This document shows positions 20,795 to 31,410 of a stretch of DNA of 64,000 nt, one piece after another. Numbering within the stretch: the stretch's first letter is position 1; each line of letters begins with the position of its first letter. The stretch is from Trichomonas vaginalis G3. Its lineage: Eukaryota > Parabasalia > Trichomonadida > Trichomonadidae. The translations under genes were made by a program, and so were the position numbers. The notes beneath the pieces are model-generated. The model worked only from the letters and a program-made list of their open reading frames with translations. It made no database searches and was not told where the DNA came from. The stretch lies in the NCBI RefSeq assembly GCF_026262505.1, contig NC_067204.1:6047797-6111796 (forward strand), in the 5' to 3' direction.

Positions 20795-22420
20795 ATGATT
20801 AAACAACAGCAACCACAGCAACTTAAGGCACAAAGCACCCAGGTCCCTCAGACCATTACATACGCCATATATGCATATAATTCAAAGACGGCAGAACAAA
20901 CGCAAAGGTTGAAATATGGAGATTTGGAGATAGTATTGAAAAATGACCATTTCGAATTCGTTTGCAAGGGTGGTGCAGTGATATCAAATATAAAAGAAAT
21001 TTTATTTATGAATTCAAAAATTAAAGGAATAACGGATGATATAACATCAATTCCACCAGAAGAACAGAGATATTACGCATTAAATGCATTTCCTAAAGTT
21101 TTGAAGATTGGAAGATTTAATTTAAATGAGGAATTCATAAAAGGTTTCCTAAATGACATAATGGAGAAAGCAGATAAGGAATATGTGGATAGTGAGTTAA
21201 TGAAGAGGACAGATAAGGAATACGTGGATGAAAAAGATAATGAAATTAAAGAAAGGGTTGAATGGTATCATGAATGGACATCAAAGATTTTAAAAACTAA
21301 AGCCGATACAGGATGGGTTTCAGGATGTTTAGACCTTAAAGCGGATAAAACTTATGTTAACGATGAGTTAGGGAAGAAGGCAGATAAGGAATATGTTAAC
21401 GAAATATACCAAAGTTTGATAGGAACAAAAAATATTGAAACTATTGTTGGCGACTTTTCTGTCAATGAAGAAAATAAATATTTTAGATGGCAGTTTGTAC
21501 ACTCCTTAAAAAATGGTATACGGTGGAAACTCATTCCGAAAAATAACAATGAAATGTATGTAGGCTATATAAAGAATGATGGCACACAAGTTAAAGTTCC
21601 ATTAGACAACAACTGCTACTTAAACTTATATGGAGACGAACAAAAGAAATATTTAAGAGTTTATGAAATGGTAGATATGACATTGCCTGACCCAGCTCCA
21701 GCACCATATTATTATGACTATGGAGATGATGTCAGAACACCACATGTAGATGAACAAAAGTTAACATTATATTTAGATTATTATAGATATAAAAGATATA
21801 ATGCAATAGAAAAAACGAGAATAGTATATTATTATACAGATGACAGAAATAAATATTATAGTCAAGATTTTACCTACCCTGAAAACATAAGATTATATTA
21901 TAAAAAATATTCTGACACAAACCAGAAGAAACCAGAAATAGTTGCACTATATTTTAAGTTCAAAAGAGACAATCCTATAATATCTCATATGTTTGATTTA
22001 ATGAACCCAGTAGGTTCTATTTATACATCAATGGATGCAAGAGGTCCTCAAGTAATGTTTGGTGTTGGTGCATGGGAACAAATAGTTGACAGGTTTTTGT
22101 ATTGTGCAAACTCTTCAAAGGAAACAGGAGGTTCAAAGAAAATAAATATTGAAAACCTTCCATCACACACTCATACGGGAACGACAAACTTTTCTGGCGA
22201 CCATAGCCACTCATTACGAGACCACCCATTATACAACTCAGAATATTATGCTGGCAATGACGTTTTATCTCCAGATTATAACCATTCGGCAAAAAAGACT
22301 TTTCGACCAACTGAACCAGGAGGAAATCATTCACACACTTTCACAACAAATCCAACAGGCTCGGGTAAAGATTACATGCCACCATTTATGACTGTATTCG
22401 CATGGTACCGCATTTATTGA
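20795..22420 (+). CDS. Phage-type tail-fibre protein with collar tip (A1)
   Basis: A 541-residue fibre. Residues 1-130 are a conserved attachment-type domain (TITYAIYAYNSKTAEQ) shared with 43449 and, more distantly, 52095. Residues about 137-225 are stalk repeats of the KADKxYVxxEL type, typical of trimeric phage fibres. A tyrosine-rich variable domain (about 225-400) follows. The tip (about 402-541) matches phage collar/T4 gp10-type C-termini: NPVGSIYTSM, GAWEQIVDRFLYCANS, TGGSKKI, NLPSHTHTGTTN, HSH and a final PPFMTVFAWYR. HxH pairs could bind metal. It would bind a receptor on the host cell. It is open in this copy, unlike the A2 allele, whose middle differs. Confidence 0.8.
   Translation: MIKQQQPQQLKAQSTQVPQTITYAIYAYNSKTAEQTQRLKYGDLEIVLKNDHFEFVCKGGAVISNIKEILFMNSKIKGITDDITSIPPEEQRYYALNAFPKVLKIGRFNLNEEFIKGFLNDIMEKADKEYVDSELMKRTDKEYVDEKDNEIKERVEWYHEWTSKILKTKADTGWVSGCLDLKADKTYVNDELGKKADKEYVNEIYQSLIGTKNIETIVGDFSVNEENKYFRWQFVHSLKNGIRWKLIPKNNNEMYVGYIKNDGTQVKVPLDNNCYLNLYGDEQKKYLRVYEMVDMTLPDPAPAPYYYDYGDDVRTPHVDEQKLTLYLDYYRYKRYNAIEKTRIVYYYTDDRNKYYSQDFTYPENIRLYYKKYSDTNQKKPEIVALYFKFKRDNPIISHMFDLMNPVGSIYTSMDARGPQVMFGVGAWEQIVDRFLYCANSSKETGGSKKINIENLPSHTHTGTTNFSGDHSHSLRDHPLYNSEYYAGNDVLSPDYNHSAKKTFRPTEPGGNHSHTFTTNPTGSGKDYMPPFMTVFAWYRIY
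20827..20854. repeat. Decayed double-hairpin in the fibre 5' end (A1)
   Basis: GGCACAAAGCACC followed by GGTCCCTCAGACC encodes part of AQSTQVPQTI. The A2 allele at 43472-43499 has the unmutated form with perfect first stem (GGCGCAAAGCGCC). The same peptide type (NTQVLQTI) is read in the integrase fragment. Confidence 0.7.
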
Positions 22421-22706
22421 ATGAACTAAATATATTTTATGTCTGTAATTAATTAGGTAATGAAGTAATGGATGAACTGTAGAAATAAATGTTTACGTTA
22501 ATGGTTTCAGGTCATTCAATAATTAATTATTTTTGAAGAACTGAAGGGGTCACCAGGTCACCAGGTCACCAGGTCATTTAACTTCTCTGAAAAAATGAGA
22601 CAACATGACATTTTGACAACACAGGAGGATTAATGAGGAAGGCAAAAATAAAGTTAGTTTTAAAATTATTTTTATTTATTTTTTTATTTTGTATGTAAAG
22701 ACAGTA
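22421..22706. other. Spacer between fibre and KilA-N genes (A1)
   Basis: About 285 bp with no gene. It holds one family-A repeat unit at about 22526-22622 and the shared leader of the KilA-N gene from 22647. Because two further units follow the KilA-N gene, that gene is bracketed by direct repeats. Confidence 0.7.
22526..22622. repeat. ~95-bp family-A repeat unit before KilA-N (A1)
   Basis: The same unit as at 751-956, with three GGTCACCA-type octamers, in direct orientation. Confidence 0.85.
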
Positions 22707-23373
22707 ATGTCAGTCGAAGCAAAAACATTCACTAACAAATCTAATGGCGAACATTCACAAAAGGCACTTATAACGGTATTGAAGTCTTACGTAGAGACAA
22801 GGATGGTTACATTAATGCAACAAAGATGGCAAGAGAAGCAGGAAAGTTAAACCATTTAAACAGATTTCTCAATAGTGCTAAAATGCAGGAAATTCTTGAG
22901 TTTTGGTTGAAAGAATACGGTGGAGCCAAAAGTGGCTCGACCTCAAAACAAACATTTTATATGAGCTTACAAAGGGTGTTATAAATGAATTCAAAGGTAT
23001 TTACATACATCCTGACCTCGTTCATTTTGTTGCTGAATGGTGCTCTGTAAAGTATGCATTTTATGTCAAAGATATTATGGACTCCATAGACAAGAAAGTT
23101 CATGAGAAATTAGATGAAGAAGAACTTGAAGATACAGTAGAGAATGCTAAACCTTTGTTTGAAGAAGAAGTTGGAAAAATGTGCGAAAAACAATTAGAAC
23201 ATGAACGTGAGTTATGTTATGGTTATAGAGATTCTCCATACGAACTAGACCAATGGGAACAAGAAAAATTAAAGAGAGAATTTAGAGAATATGAACTCGC
23301 TAAGATAGCATTAGAAGCTGCAGAAAAGAAGTTAAAAGTTTGGGGTTGTTTTGTACAAAAATATTGTGAGTAA
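22707..23373 (+). pseudogene. KilA-N domain protein (A1, broken)
   Basis: Sister of the open gene at 61-726. It has the same leader and start but is broken, with about two breaks. It is bracketed by direct repeat units at 22526-22622 and 23399-23602. Confidence 0.8.
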
Positions 23374-23398
23374 ATGATTTAGGTTATTCAATAATTAA

Positions 23399-23602
23399 TT
23401 ATTTTTGAAGAACTGAAGGGTCACCAGGTCACCAGGTCATTTAACTTCTCTGAAAAAATGAGACAACATGACATTTTGACAACACAGCAGTGGAAGGCAG
23501 TTATGAATTATTTTTGAAGAACTGAAGGGGTCACCAGGTCACCAGGTCACCAGGTCATTTAACTTCTCTGAAAAAATGAGACAACATGACATTTTGACAA
23601 CA
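23399..23602. repeat. Two direct ~95-bp repeat units (A1)
   Basis: Units at about 23399-23485 and 23508-23602, equivalent to 751-956. Confidence 0.85.
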
Positions 23603-23675
23603 TTTACGAAAATTTGATCAGCCCAAAAATAAAGTTAGTTTTAAAATTATTTTTATTTTTTTTATTCCTATATAA

Positions 23676-25796
23676 ATGACAGCAACAAACAACAACAACA
23701 GCAACTTTATCGTTTCTGATGAACAAGTTATTGATTCATTAGTTGCGGAATTAGTTATGGCAGAAACTAAAACCCTCAACGAAAGAATTGGTGAAAACAT
23801 GATTAATTTACATAACTACCTCAAACATGATGGAGGAAGAGGAAGGAAAACTGGTACAGCTTTATTAGTAAATAAAATTTCAAATTTAACGATTATAGAT
23901 GTTGATATCAATAAATCGTACAATGATGAACTTAAAGAAACAGTTAGAAAAGACATTTTATCAAAACTTTCGGATAAAGATGTTATCGTTAAAACCGCAT
24001 CAGGAGGTCTTCACATTTATTGCAACACTAACTTCTTCTATTCAACCTCGAACAGAATGATTAAATGTTATTCTTGCAATGATTATGATATCGACATAAT
24101 GACTTCAATGGATGATTCAAAGCGTTCATTAGTAGTTATGGCTGATTCAAGAGTTCGAAAGAATGCAACAGAACCAATCAATACATACTCATTCATTCGT
24201 GGAAGTTATGATTTAACATTAACTAGAACAGTGAATGATATATTAAATGATTTGAATATTAAGGTAAGAGTTGAACAGAAGAATGAAGAAATAAAGAGTA
24301 TAATGAATGAAAACAAAGATGTAAACATTGACGATAAACTAGCTCAGAGCATAGTTGATGGCATCTGTGATTGAAGTACATAATGATGGTGGAAACATGA
24401 ATTTAGAAAAAGAAATAACATTATTCACACTGTTTCAAGCTATTAATTCGTTACCTAATCATTTGATTAATGAAGCATACGATAACGTTTATAACTTCTG
24501 CAATTTAACTGAAAATGCAAAAAGTAATTTTGAAAAAGCACGTAGTAGATATGCACATTTAATGACTTCTCCATTTGTTTTGGTGAAGATTCTAAAACTT
24601 TATCAAAAGGAATATTATGATGAATATGTTTTACCTTTATTACGTAAGCCAAAAATAACATTTGATATCAAACTTGATGACTCGTTTTGATAACAGATAT
24701 TAGATGCAAGGCTGAAAATCATCAGTATAAAAACAGTTCTGAAGTAATTGAGGATTTATCACGTGTAATCCGTTTTGTAGATTGTGGAAACAAATACTTC
24801 ATTCAGAAAGATTACAACATACACGACAAAATGAATCAAATATCATTCGTTCTTCAATCAAACATGAAAGAGTCACTTAAAATGATTAAATTATTTAAAG
24901 AAGAAGGTAAAACCATAACAGCATGGGATGTACTATTAAATCAATTGTCTTCATTAACCGTTAAGGGTGTTTGCTTTAAATCTGATTCTCCAGATGTTTT
25001 CTCAACGTTTCAAGGTTATAAATACAACGTTCTCGAAAAAGTAGATTACTCAAAAATTGAGATGTTTATGGATTTCATTAAAGAAGCCATATGCGATAAT
25101 AACGATGAAGTGTATAAATACCTTCTCGGCTGGATTGCATCAATGATTCAACATCCTGGAATCAAGAATGAAACAGCAATTATTTTGAAAGGACTTCAGG
25201 GAACAGGTAAAAACAGATTCACGGACATTATTTCTGAACTTCTCGCCGGTTATTCATGTAAAAACATTACTGAAATAAGTGAGCTAACGGGTAATTTCAA
25301 CTCAGTAGTTGAAAATAAAATGTTTCTTGTACTTAATGAACTCAAGAATGTAGGTGAAGACAGACTCGCAAACTTCAACGCTTTGAAATCAATTATTACG
25401 GACAATGAGATTAGAATTAATGAAAAGAATCAACCCAGAAGAACTGCTCAGAATGTTGCAAACTTCATTTTCGTAACTAATAACGTTTACCCTGTCAAAA
25501 TTGAAGTTGGAGACAGAAGATACGTAGTTTTAAGAGTTAATGGTAAATTCAAGGGTCAATTTGATTACTTCAAGAATTTAATGGATTCATGCACAAAGGA
25601 ATTTTATGATAACCTTTTAACATATTTTATGCAATATGACCTTTCATCATTTAATGTACGAATCATTCCGATGACTGAAGCCAAACAAGATTTAATCGAG
25701 TTATCAACAAATCCTTTAGAATCTTCATGTTCTGTTTTCCCTTTCACTGGAATGCAATATAAATATCTAGTGTTAATGTTAATGGCAAATAAATAA
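23676..25796 (+). pseudogene. Primase-SF3 helicase (A1, broken)
   Basis: Sister of 1030-3150, with the same primase and SF3 helicase motifs. It is broken, with about two breaks, and shares the chimeric join to the integrase fragment. That join is therefore older than the duplication. The complete gene type is seen at 58198-60510. Confidence 0.8.
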
Positions 25797-26647
25797 GTAA
25801 CGTTTCCTTTTGAATATTCCAGATGATCGATTTCGTATGAATATGGATATGGAGCAAATGAAGGGCGACTAAATTTTTCCTTTAACGGTTGAATTTTTGG
25901 GTCAATTGGTTTATTTAATATCTTGAAATCCTTTTTAAAATCTTTTTGCTTCTTTAATGTTTGAAATGGATATAATAAAGTGAATGATGAAGGATTAACT
26001 GAAGGAGGAGGCGGTACTGTCGTTGGAGGTTTTGGTGTTGCAAGTGGTTTAATTTTATCTGCTTTGATTTTGGATTTCATTTCTTCCTTCATTAATTCTG
26101 GATGTATTCTATTCATTTGTTTTAAATATGCTGTATATAAAGGTTTGATATACTTTCCCGCTTCGAGTTTATGTTGAAGGATGAATTCCAAAAGTTGATC
26201 TTCATTTAAAAGTCGGGCTGAATATGGTTTAACTAATGAATCATAAATTAAAGCTTGTGCATCATTTATGGTCTGAAGGACCTGGGTGTTTTGTTCCTTT
26301 TGTTTTTGTTCCTTTGGTTTTTGTGGCTCAGGATTATATAATTTATATAATTCATCAATATCTTCTTCTGTTAATACTTTATTTTTGAAATCTTTCAACT
26401 GTTTAAGCTGTGATTTAGTTTTTCCCTTTGAATATTCATTATTTTTAATTTTGTCTTTAATTTTAGAAATTATTTTATCATGATATTTCAAAATTTCATT
26501 TTTATAATAATGATAATAATAATCCATATCATCACCCGTTATATTTTCATCATATTTTTGGAGATATGCTTTTAATTCATAATAAGTAAGAAAATTTTGA
26601 TTAAATACTAAATCATCAATTAAAATTTTTAAATCTACATTATCCAT
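25604..26647 (-). pseudogene. Integrase fragment of family A (A1)
   Basis: Same fragment as at 2958-4001, with the proline-rich linker, the start of the integrase core and the in-frame mini-hairpin at 26270-26282. It is broken. Confidence 0.7.
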
Positions 26648-26761
26648 TTATATAAAAATAAAATAAATGTTTTAAGGGCGCCCACCTCTTTGATCAAGAA
26701 TCAAAATCATTATTAACGGTTCCTTTTGTCTCTTCTGTGGCATTTCATTAAAAATAAAATT

Positions 26762-29700
26762 TTAAATAAATGGCATACAACATCCATTTTCACAACATAC
26801 AGCCTTAGTGTGTGCTCCTGTTAATGCAGTCTTACCAATTGTTAAGCGAGTCATTGACCCATTTTTAAGTTGTAAATTAATATTCTGACCATCAAATATC
26901 AATTTATCATTTATTATATCCAAATAATTTTTAGGTGTTAATTGTTTATTTTGTCGTAAACCAACACCTTTCATTTTTTGTGCAATCTTTTTAAAATCAC
27001 TTCCATCAATTGAACCGTTGAATGATGTATAACACTTAGGACATAAAGCAACCATGTTATCACCTTGTTTCTCAATTGCTAAACCCAATAACTTCTTCTC
27101 ATGTGCTTTTTCTTCAGCTTTATTCTTTAATTTAGGTTTAAATTTCTCATCAAAACAGAAGAAATCAAATGGTGCGAATTTGAAAATGTTTTTATCATAA
27201 AATTGTTTATCGGTAACAATTGCTTGAAATGCTTGAGTGTTAGGAAGATTTGGGTCGCCAGCGATTGCCCAATAAGATGAATCAGTATCACCTTCAATGA
27301 AATGAAAACGATTAACATCCATGCATTTATACATAAAATCATAAATGAAAACCAAATACCAGTATTTTGCGTTATCTAAAGTGAAGAATGCCTCTTGTAA
27401 ACATGTTTCACATCTATAAAATCTATCTTTAAGCATCACTTGATATGTATCTTCACCTATTTCTCTTATGTTTTTAAACTTATTTGACATACATGCAACG
27501 CGTGACTTCTGTGCATTCATTATTTTAGTCTTTGCGTAATTTTGTGTATTCATTGCATCGTAACCATATGATCCATTAAGTGAAATCTTGCAAAATAAAC
27601 TTTTTCCTTTATTTCCTTCTAATTCAGCCTTTTGTCTTTCGTTCATAAATTTGTTCGCAAATTCATTAAAACAAGTGTTTTTCGTAAATGTTAAAATTGA
27701 TTGAATATCATCGATGATAAAATGAAATCTGTCGATTAGATACCAAAGATAATAAGAAGAAAATGGTTGATATTGGTTGTGTGTTGATGCTAACTGAGTT
27801 AATTTTCTCTGTTTCTGGTCAACTGGTAAATTGTTTGATTTCATGTAATTATACATAAAACTGCCAATTGTTTTTTCATCTGTGATAATATCTAAGTTTC
27901 TTATTATCGGTAAAAAGTTAATGTAATCATTAATGTATTTTTCATCAATGTGACCCTTTACTTCAGCCACGAATAAAGTATTTTTCTTCTTAATAATTCC
28001 CAGTGCTTTTGCTTTCTTTGTTGCTGTATCACAAATGATAACACCATTCAATCTTCCCGGCATATACATTTTATGGTCAGTATATTGAATGAAATCATGA
28101 GGATTAGATGAAAATGATGAAGGATATAATGAATTAAAATCAACACCAACGAAATGAGTCATGATGTTGGTGGTGTCCTCATTTGATACAGTTTTAGTTT
28201 CTGGATTATATGAAAGTTTATTAATGTGCGTGATTCCTTTAAGATTTACTCTATGTTGAACATTTGATAAACCACCAGTAATTCCATTACGGAGAATGTG
28301 ATAAGCTTCAACCGAATCTAAAGTCATTGGTAAATTATTTTTTAATGCATAATTTCTTAAATTGATTCTTAAACGTTGAACATCTTCATCTTTATTTGAT
28401 TTTACGACATTGCAATAACAACACATTAACTGACAATTTTCTTTAGTATGTGGTTTTTCATTATCGATTCTATCCAATGTTGGTTTATTTGCATATGTAA
28501 ACGCTTTACCACACATTTTGCATTTAGATGAAAGGATTAAATCGTGATAGTATTGATAGTCATCCATTGAAACATTGTTTTTAGTATCTCTTTTCACCTT
28601 TTCATCTTGTTTCTTATATGATTCAATTTTATATTTCCAATACTTTTTCGTTAATTCAAAACTTGATTCCACATTTTCTTCTTCTGGATATGTTTCGTTA
28701 GGATTGAAGTTCTTATATGCTAACGCGTAACGAATCATTGAAGCATTCGATGATAAAGAAAGATTATGAAGCATATCAATTTTATAAACAAATGTTTCTT
28801 CAATAATTTTATCAATTGGGTCAATCATAATTTCAACGTCTTTATTGCAATAATGAATAAAATATTCTAATCTATTCTCAAAATTTTTAGCATCATTGAG
28901 ATATATTTGATAATCACTATCTGATATAGTTTCTTGGGTTAATGCTGAATAAAATGAATCTTGAGTGAATGGTTCCTTTTTATATAATTCATCTTCGTAA
29001 TTCTCCCATGTGATGAATTGATAAGGGAAAAAGGATTTAACACGTGATTTATTGTTTCCGAAATCTTGAGTGAATTGGTCTAATGTTCCACCCGCTATAT
29101 AATTTCTGATGTCAATAAATCTCAATTCATATGGAACGTTTGTTTTCTTTACAATGATTTGCTTAAATTGTGAAGATGAACCCAGCATTGATTTTATCTT
29201 CCATTTTGCAGTATTTAAATCACGAAGAATTAAATTTAAATCAAACTTTCCCGAATTAAAACCTATGATATTCACTTTATTGAATTCCTCATCTAGAAGT
29301 TCTTTAAATGCTTCCTTCTGTTTTTCATTTAATGTATTCATTAATTCTTCATATTGTTCAATATTTGATTTAGCAACTAATGAACAGGTTGAAAATAAAA
29401 ATTCAATCCAATCAGAGATGAACGAATCACTTGATGTTAAGCAAAAATTCCTCGTAAATGTTTTATCACGGTCTACGTCCTCACCGCTTTGCGGCTTTAT
29501 TTTGACAGTTGATGATACCATAAATGGTTTTAAGTAAGCGTTCAAAGTTGCACATTCAGAAAGTTGAAGTTCTTCTTTAGTCTCTAATGTTTCAAAGTCA
29601 AAAGTAATATAATATCTTGTCGGTTGATAATATTCTTGCAAATTGTGAGCTAATAACCACTGATATATCTTCTGTTTCGTAATATGTGGTGCATATGGTT

Positions 29701-30232
29701 GCTGTGTGTTTTGCAATTGAACGTCTTGAATTAATCTTCCATTATTTTCTTTACATTTCTCACAATGTTTTAAAAATCTTCTTTGGTTTTTCCTTTCTGG
29801 ATCATCACGGATAGAATATACTTCTTCTTTGCAAAAGGGGCAAACTTTATAGCCGGTGAGTGCTTCAACGTCTGTTATTCTGTCAGCGTGAAGTTTTCCA
29901 CATGGACTCTGTGTTAATAAAATATTTATTGTTTCAAATTCTGGATCTATCATTATTGAATCCACTAATGGAAAGTCTACCTTGTTAATGTCTACGTCTT
30001 CTGGTTGAGGATCACAATAATAGAAATCAATATTAACATTTAACATTCTTGCTAACCTCTCACTTTCTGATGAAATGTCAAATCCTTCATATACATCTAT
30101 GGCTTCATTTAAATAACTTCTACGAGTTTTAGGATTAACACCATCAGGAATGTTATAGAAGCGTTTAAATAACCTTCTACCTTCGGCTCTTATTTGATTA
30201 TCATTCATTTTAGCTGTTCCATTTTTGTTCAT
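26762..30232 (-). CDS. Protein-primed DNA polymerase B with internal HNH-like module (A1)
   Basis: A 1156-residue polymerase that would replicate the element with a protein primer. In order: an N-terminal zinc site (CPFC at 131-134, then HCEKC near 156-160); the 3'-5' exonuclease with Exo I FDFETLE (D212, E214), Exo II IGFNSGKFD (about 323-331) and Exo III YCNKD (about 461-465); an inserted Cys4/His module at about 571-610 (CKMC, TLDRIDN, H595, NCQLMCCYCN) that looks like an endonuclease VII/HNH fold; then motif A DFNSLYP (698-704), motif B KISLNGSYGY (about 882-891) and motif C GDTDS (D982, D984). A cysteine-rich tail ends the protein. The ATG follows TTTTTTATTCTTACATAA. It is open in this copy; the A0 sister is broken. 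Confidence 0.9.
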   Translation of the reverse strand: MNKNGTAKMNDNQIRAEGRRLFKRFYNIPDGVNPKTRRSYLNEAIDVYEGFDISSESERLARMLNVNIDFYYCDPQPEDVDINKVDFPLVDSIMIDPEFETINILLTQSPCGKLHADRITDVEALTGYKVCPFCKEEVYSIRDDPERKNQRRFLKHCEKCKENNGRLIQDVQLQNTQQPYAPHITKQKIYQWLLAHNLQEYYQPTRYYITFDFETLETKEELQLSECATLNAYLKPFMVSSTVKIKPQSGEDVDRDKTFTRNFCLTSSDSFISDWIEFLFSTCSLVAKSNIEQYEELMNTLNEKQKEAFKELLDEEFNKVNIIGFNSGKFDLNLILRDLNTAKWKIKSMLGSSSQFKQIIVKKTNVPYELRFIDIRNYIAGGTLDQFTQDFGNNKSRVKSFFPYQFITWENYEDELYKKEPFTQDSFYSALTQETISDSDYQIYLNDAKNFENRLEYFIHYCNKDVEIMIDPIDKIIEETFVYKIDMLHNLSLSSNASMIRYALAYKNFNPNETYPEEENVESSFELTKKYWKYKIESYKKQDEKVKRDTKNNVSMDDYQYYHDLILSSKCKMCGKAFTYANKPTLDRIDNEKPHTKENCQLMCCYCNVVKSNKDEDVQRLRINLRNYALKNNLPMTLDSVEAYHILRNGITGGLSNVQHRVNLKGITHINKLSYNPETKTVSNEDTTNIMTHFVGVDFNSLYPSSFSSNPHDFIQYTDHKMYMPGRLNGVIICDTATKKAKALGIIKKKNTLFVAEVKGHIDEKYINDYINFLPIIRNLDIITDEKTIGSFMYNYMKSNNLPVDQKQRKLTQLASTHNQYQPFSSYYLWYLIDRFHFIIDDIQSILTFTKNTCFNEFANKFMNERQKAELEGNKGKSLFCKISLNGSYGYDAMNTQNYAKTKIMNAQKSRVACMSNKFKNIREIGEDTYQVMLKDRFYRCETCLQEAFFTLDNAKYWYLVFIYDFMYKCMDVNRFHFIEGDTDSSYWAIAGDPNLPNTQAFQAIVTDKQFYDKNIFKFAPFDFFCFDEKFKPKLKNKAEEKAHEKKLLGLAIEKQGDNMVALCPKCYTSFNGSIDGSDFKKIAQKMKGVGLRQNKQLTPKNYLDIINDKLIFDGQNINLQLKNGSMTRLTIGKTALTGAHTKAVCCENGCCMPFI
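29470..29494. repeat. Double-hairpin mini-palindrome inside polymerase B (A1)
   Basis: Same sequence as 6826-6850, reading PQSGEDVDRD in the polymerase between Exo I and Exo II. Confidence 0.75.
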
Positions 30233-30300
30233 TTATGTAAGAATAAAAAATAAAAATAAAGTTTATTTTTTTTAAAGTCCGAGACTCAGAGAGTCCAGGG

Positions 30301-31401
30301 CTAAAGTCCATAAAATGAATTAAGAACACATAAATTTTTATCATCTGTGACGTGACGAATACATTTTAATTTACTCAAGAATGTGTACCCTGATACATTA
30401 AATCTAATTCCTGTCTTATTTAATTTCACAACTTTGAAAAGGAATGTATGAATAGCTATAAAATGATGAGATGATGTTTTATGGGTTGCTTCCATTTTTT
30501 CTGAAATAAATGAATAAATATAATGTTTATAAGTTTTCATATCTTTTATATTCTTAATAACGAATGGTATAGACCTTTCCACTTCGTCTTCCTTCGGTGC
30601 TGTTCTTTCATATGAAACATTATTGGTATCTTCAATAATGAAACCACAATCGCATAAAATTTTATATGTACCAATTGTTTCTTTTGATATTTTATCTAAC
30701 AAATCAAAAACTTTATCAACACCTGTACATTTATTTAAATAATAATTTGTGTAAATATCATGGTCTTCTTTCTTAATCGTATTAGTTGCATATGTTACAT
30801 TTTTCAGTGCTTTTTTGAATTTTTCAGAATCAAGAGGAGGTGAAAGTAATATACATGAATAATCCCCATCGTCAATAAATTGTAACTTATGTTTATGAAT
30901 AAATTTTGTGCCTTCTTCTGAAAGTGTTTCATCTATTTCACCATCTAATAAATTTTTAGTAGATTCCAAAAAGTAATTTTTATATCTTTCTTCATGAGAT
31001 TTCTGAACTGCTGATTCTGAAGCTGGGATATTCATTAAACCCTCTACTTCATTTTCAACTTCTCTTAATTCCTTAATTTTTTCATCTATTTCATCTCTTA
31101 TTTTTTCCAATTTCTCAATCTCATCGTTATAATATTCATCTTGTTTAATTTTTTCTTCAAAATATTCAGGGAAAACATCAGGTTCTTTAGGTTTTTCTTC
31201 TTTAGATGTGGGATATAAGAAATTTATAACATCATCTTTATTCATTTTTCCATCATAACCAAATTCATTTAAAAACTCCGCGAATTTTTTACAATTTCTT
31301 AAATAATATTTATCAACTTCATAACCCACCTCCTCTAATATATCCTTTATTTCCTCGTTTGTGAATCCTAAATTTTTAACATTGTTAGTTTTGACGCTCA
31401 T
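30301..31401 (-). CDS. Coiled-coil protein of unknown function, element end (A1)
   Basis: About 366 residues. The frame is open three codons further upstream, but that codon is TTG, so the ATG at 31401 (MSVKTNN) is chosen. An N-terminal helical domain (GFTNEEIKDILEEVGYEVDK) is followed by an acidic coiled coil (about residues 85-125: YNDEIEKLEKIRDEIDEKIK), a mixed domain and a C-terminus ending RHVTDDKNLCVLNSFYGL. The NLC motif at the end resembles the start of OTU/viral cysteine-protease-like motifs fused to polymerases in some Polintons, but this is a weak hint. Polymerase B follows 68 bases downstream on the same strand. Confidence 0.6.
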   Translation of the reverse strand: MSVKTNNVKNLGFTNEEIKDILEEVGYEVDKYYLRNCKKFAEFLNEFGYDGKMNKDDVINFLYPTSKEEKPKEPDVFPEYFEEKIKQDEYYNDEIEKLEKIRDEIDEKIKELREVENEVEGLMNIPASESAVQKSHEERYKNYFLESTKNLLDGEIDETLSEEGTKFIHKHKLQFIDDGDYSCILLSPPLDSEKFKKALKNVTYATNTIKKEDHDIYTNYYLNKCTGVDKVFDLLDKISKETIGTYKILCDCGFIIEDTNNVSYERTAPKEDEVERSIPFVIKNIKDMKTYKHYIYSFISEKMEATHKTSSHHFIAIHTFLFKVVKLNKTGIRFNVSGYTFLSKLKCIRHVTDDKNLCVLNSFYGL

Positions 31402-31410
31402 TTCATACAA

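Larger units (their letters stand above)
1..22420. repeat. Tandem unit, copy 1 (about 22.65 kb period)
   Basis: Position 1 aligns with 22647, and the correspondence holds with offsets of 22644-22654 through all genes, including the host genes, as far as the fibre gene. The copies differ mostly by scattered substitutions and single-base length changes. The exception is the fibre gene (20795-22420 against 43449-45535), which is strongly diverged. The unit spans element plus host block, so it is a segmental duplication and not simply two transposon insertions. Assembly duplication cannot be excluded from sequence alone. Confidence 0.9.
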
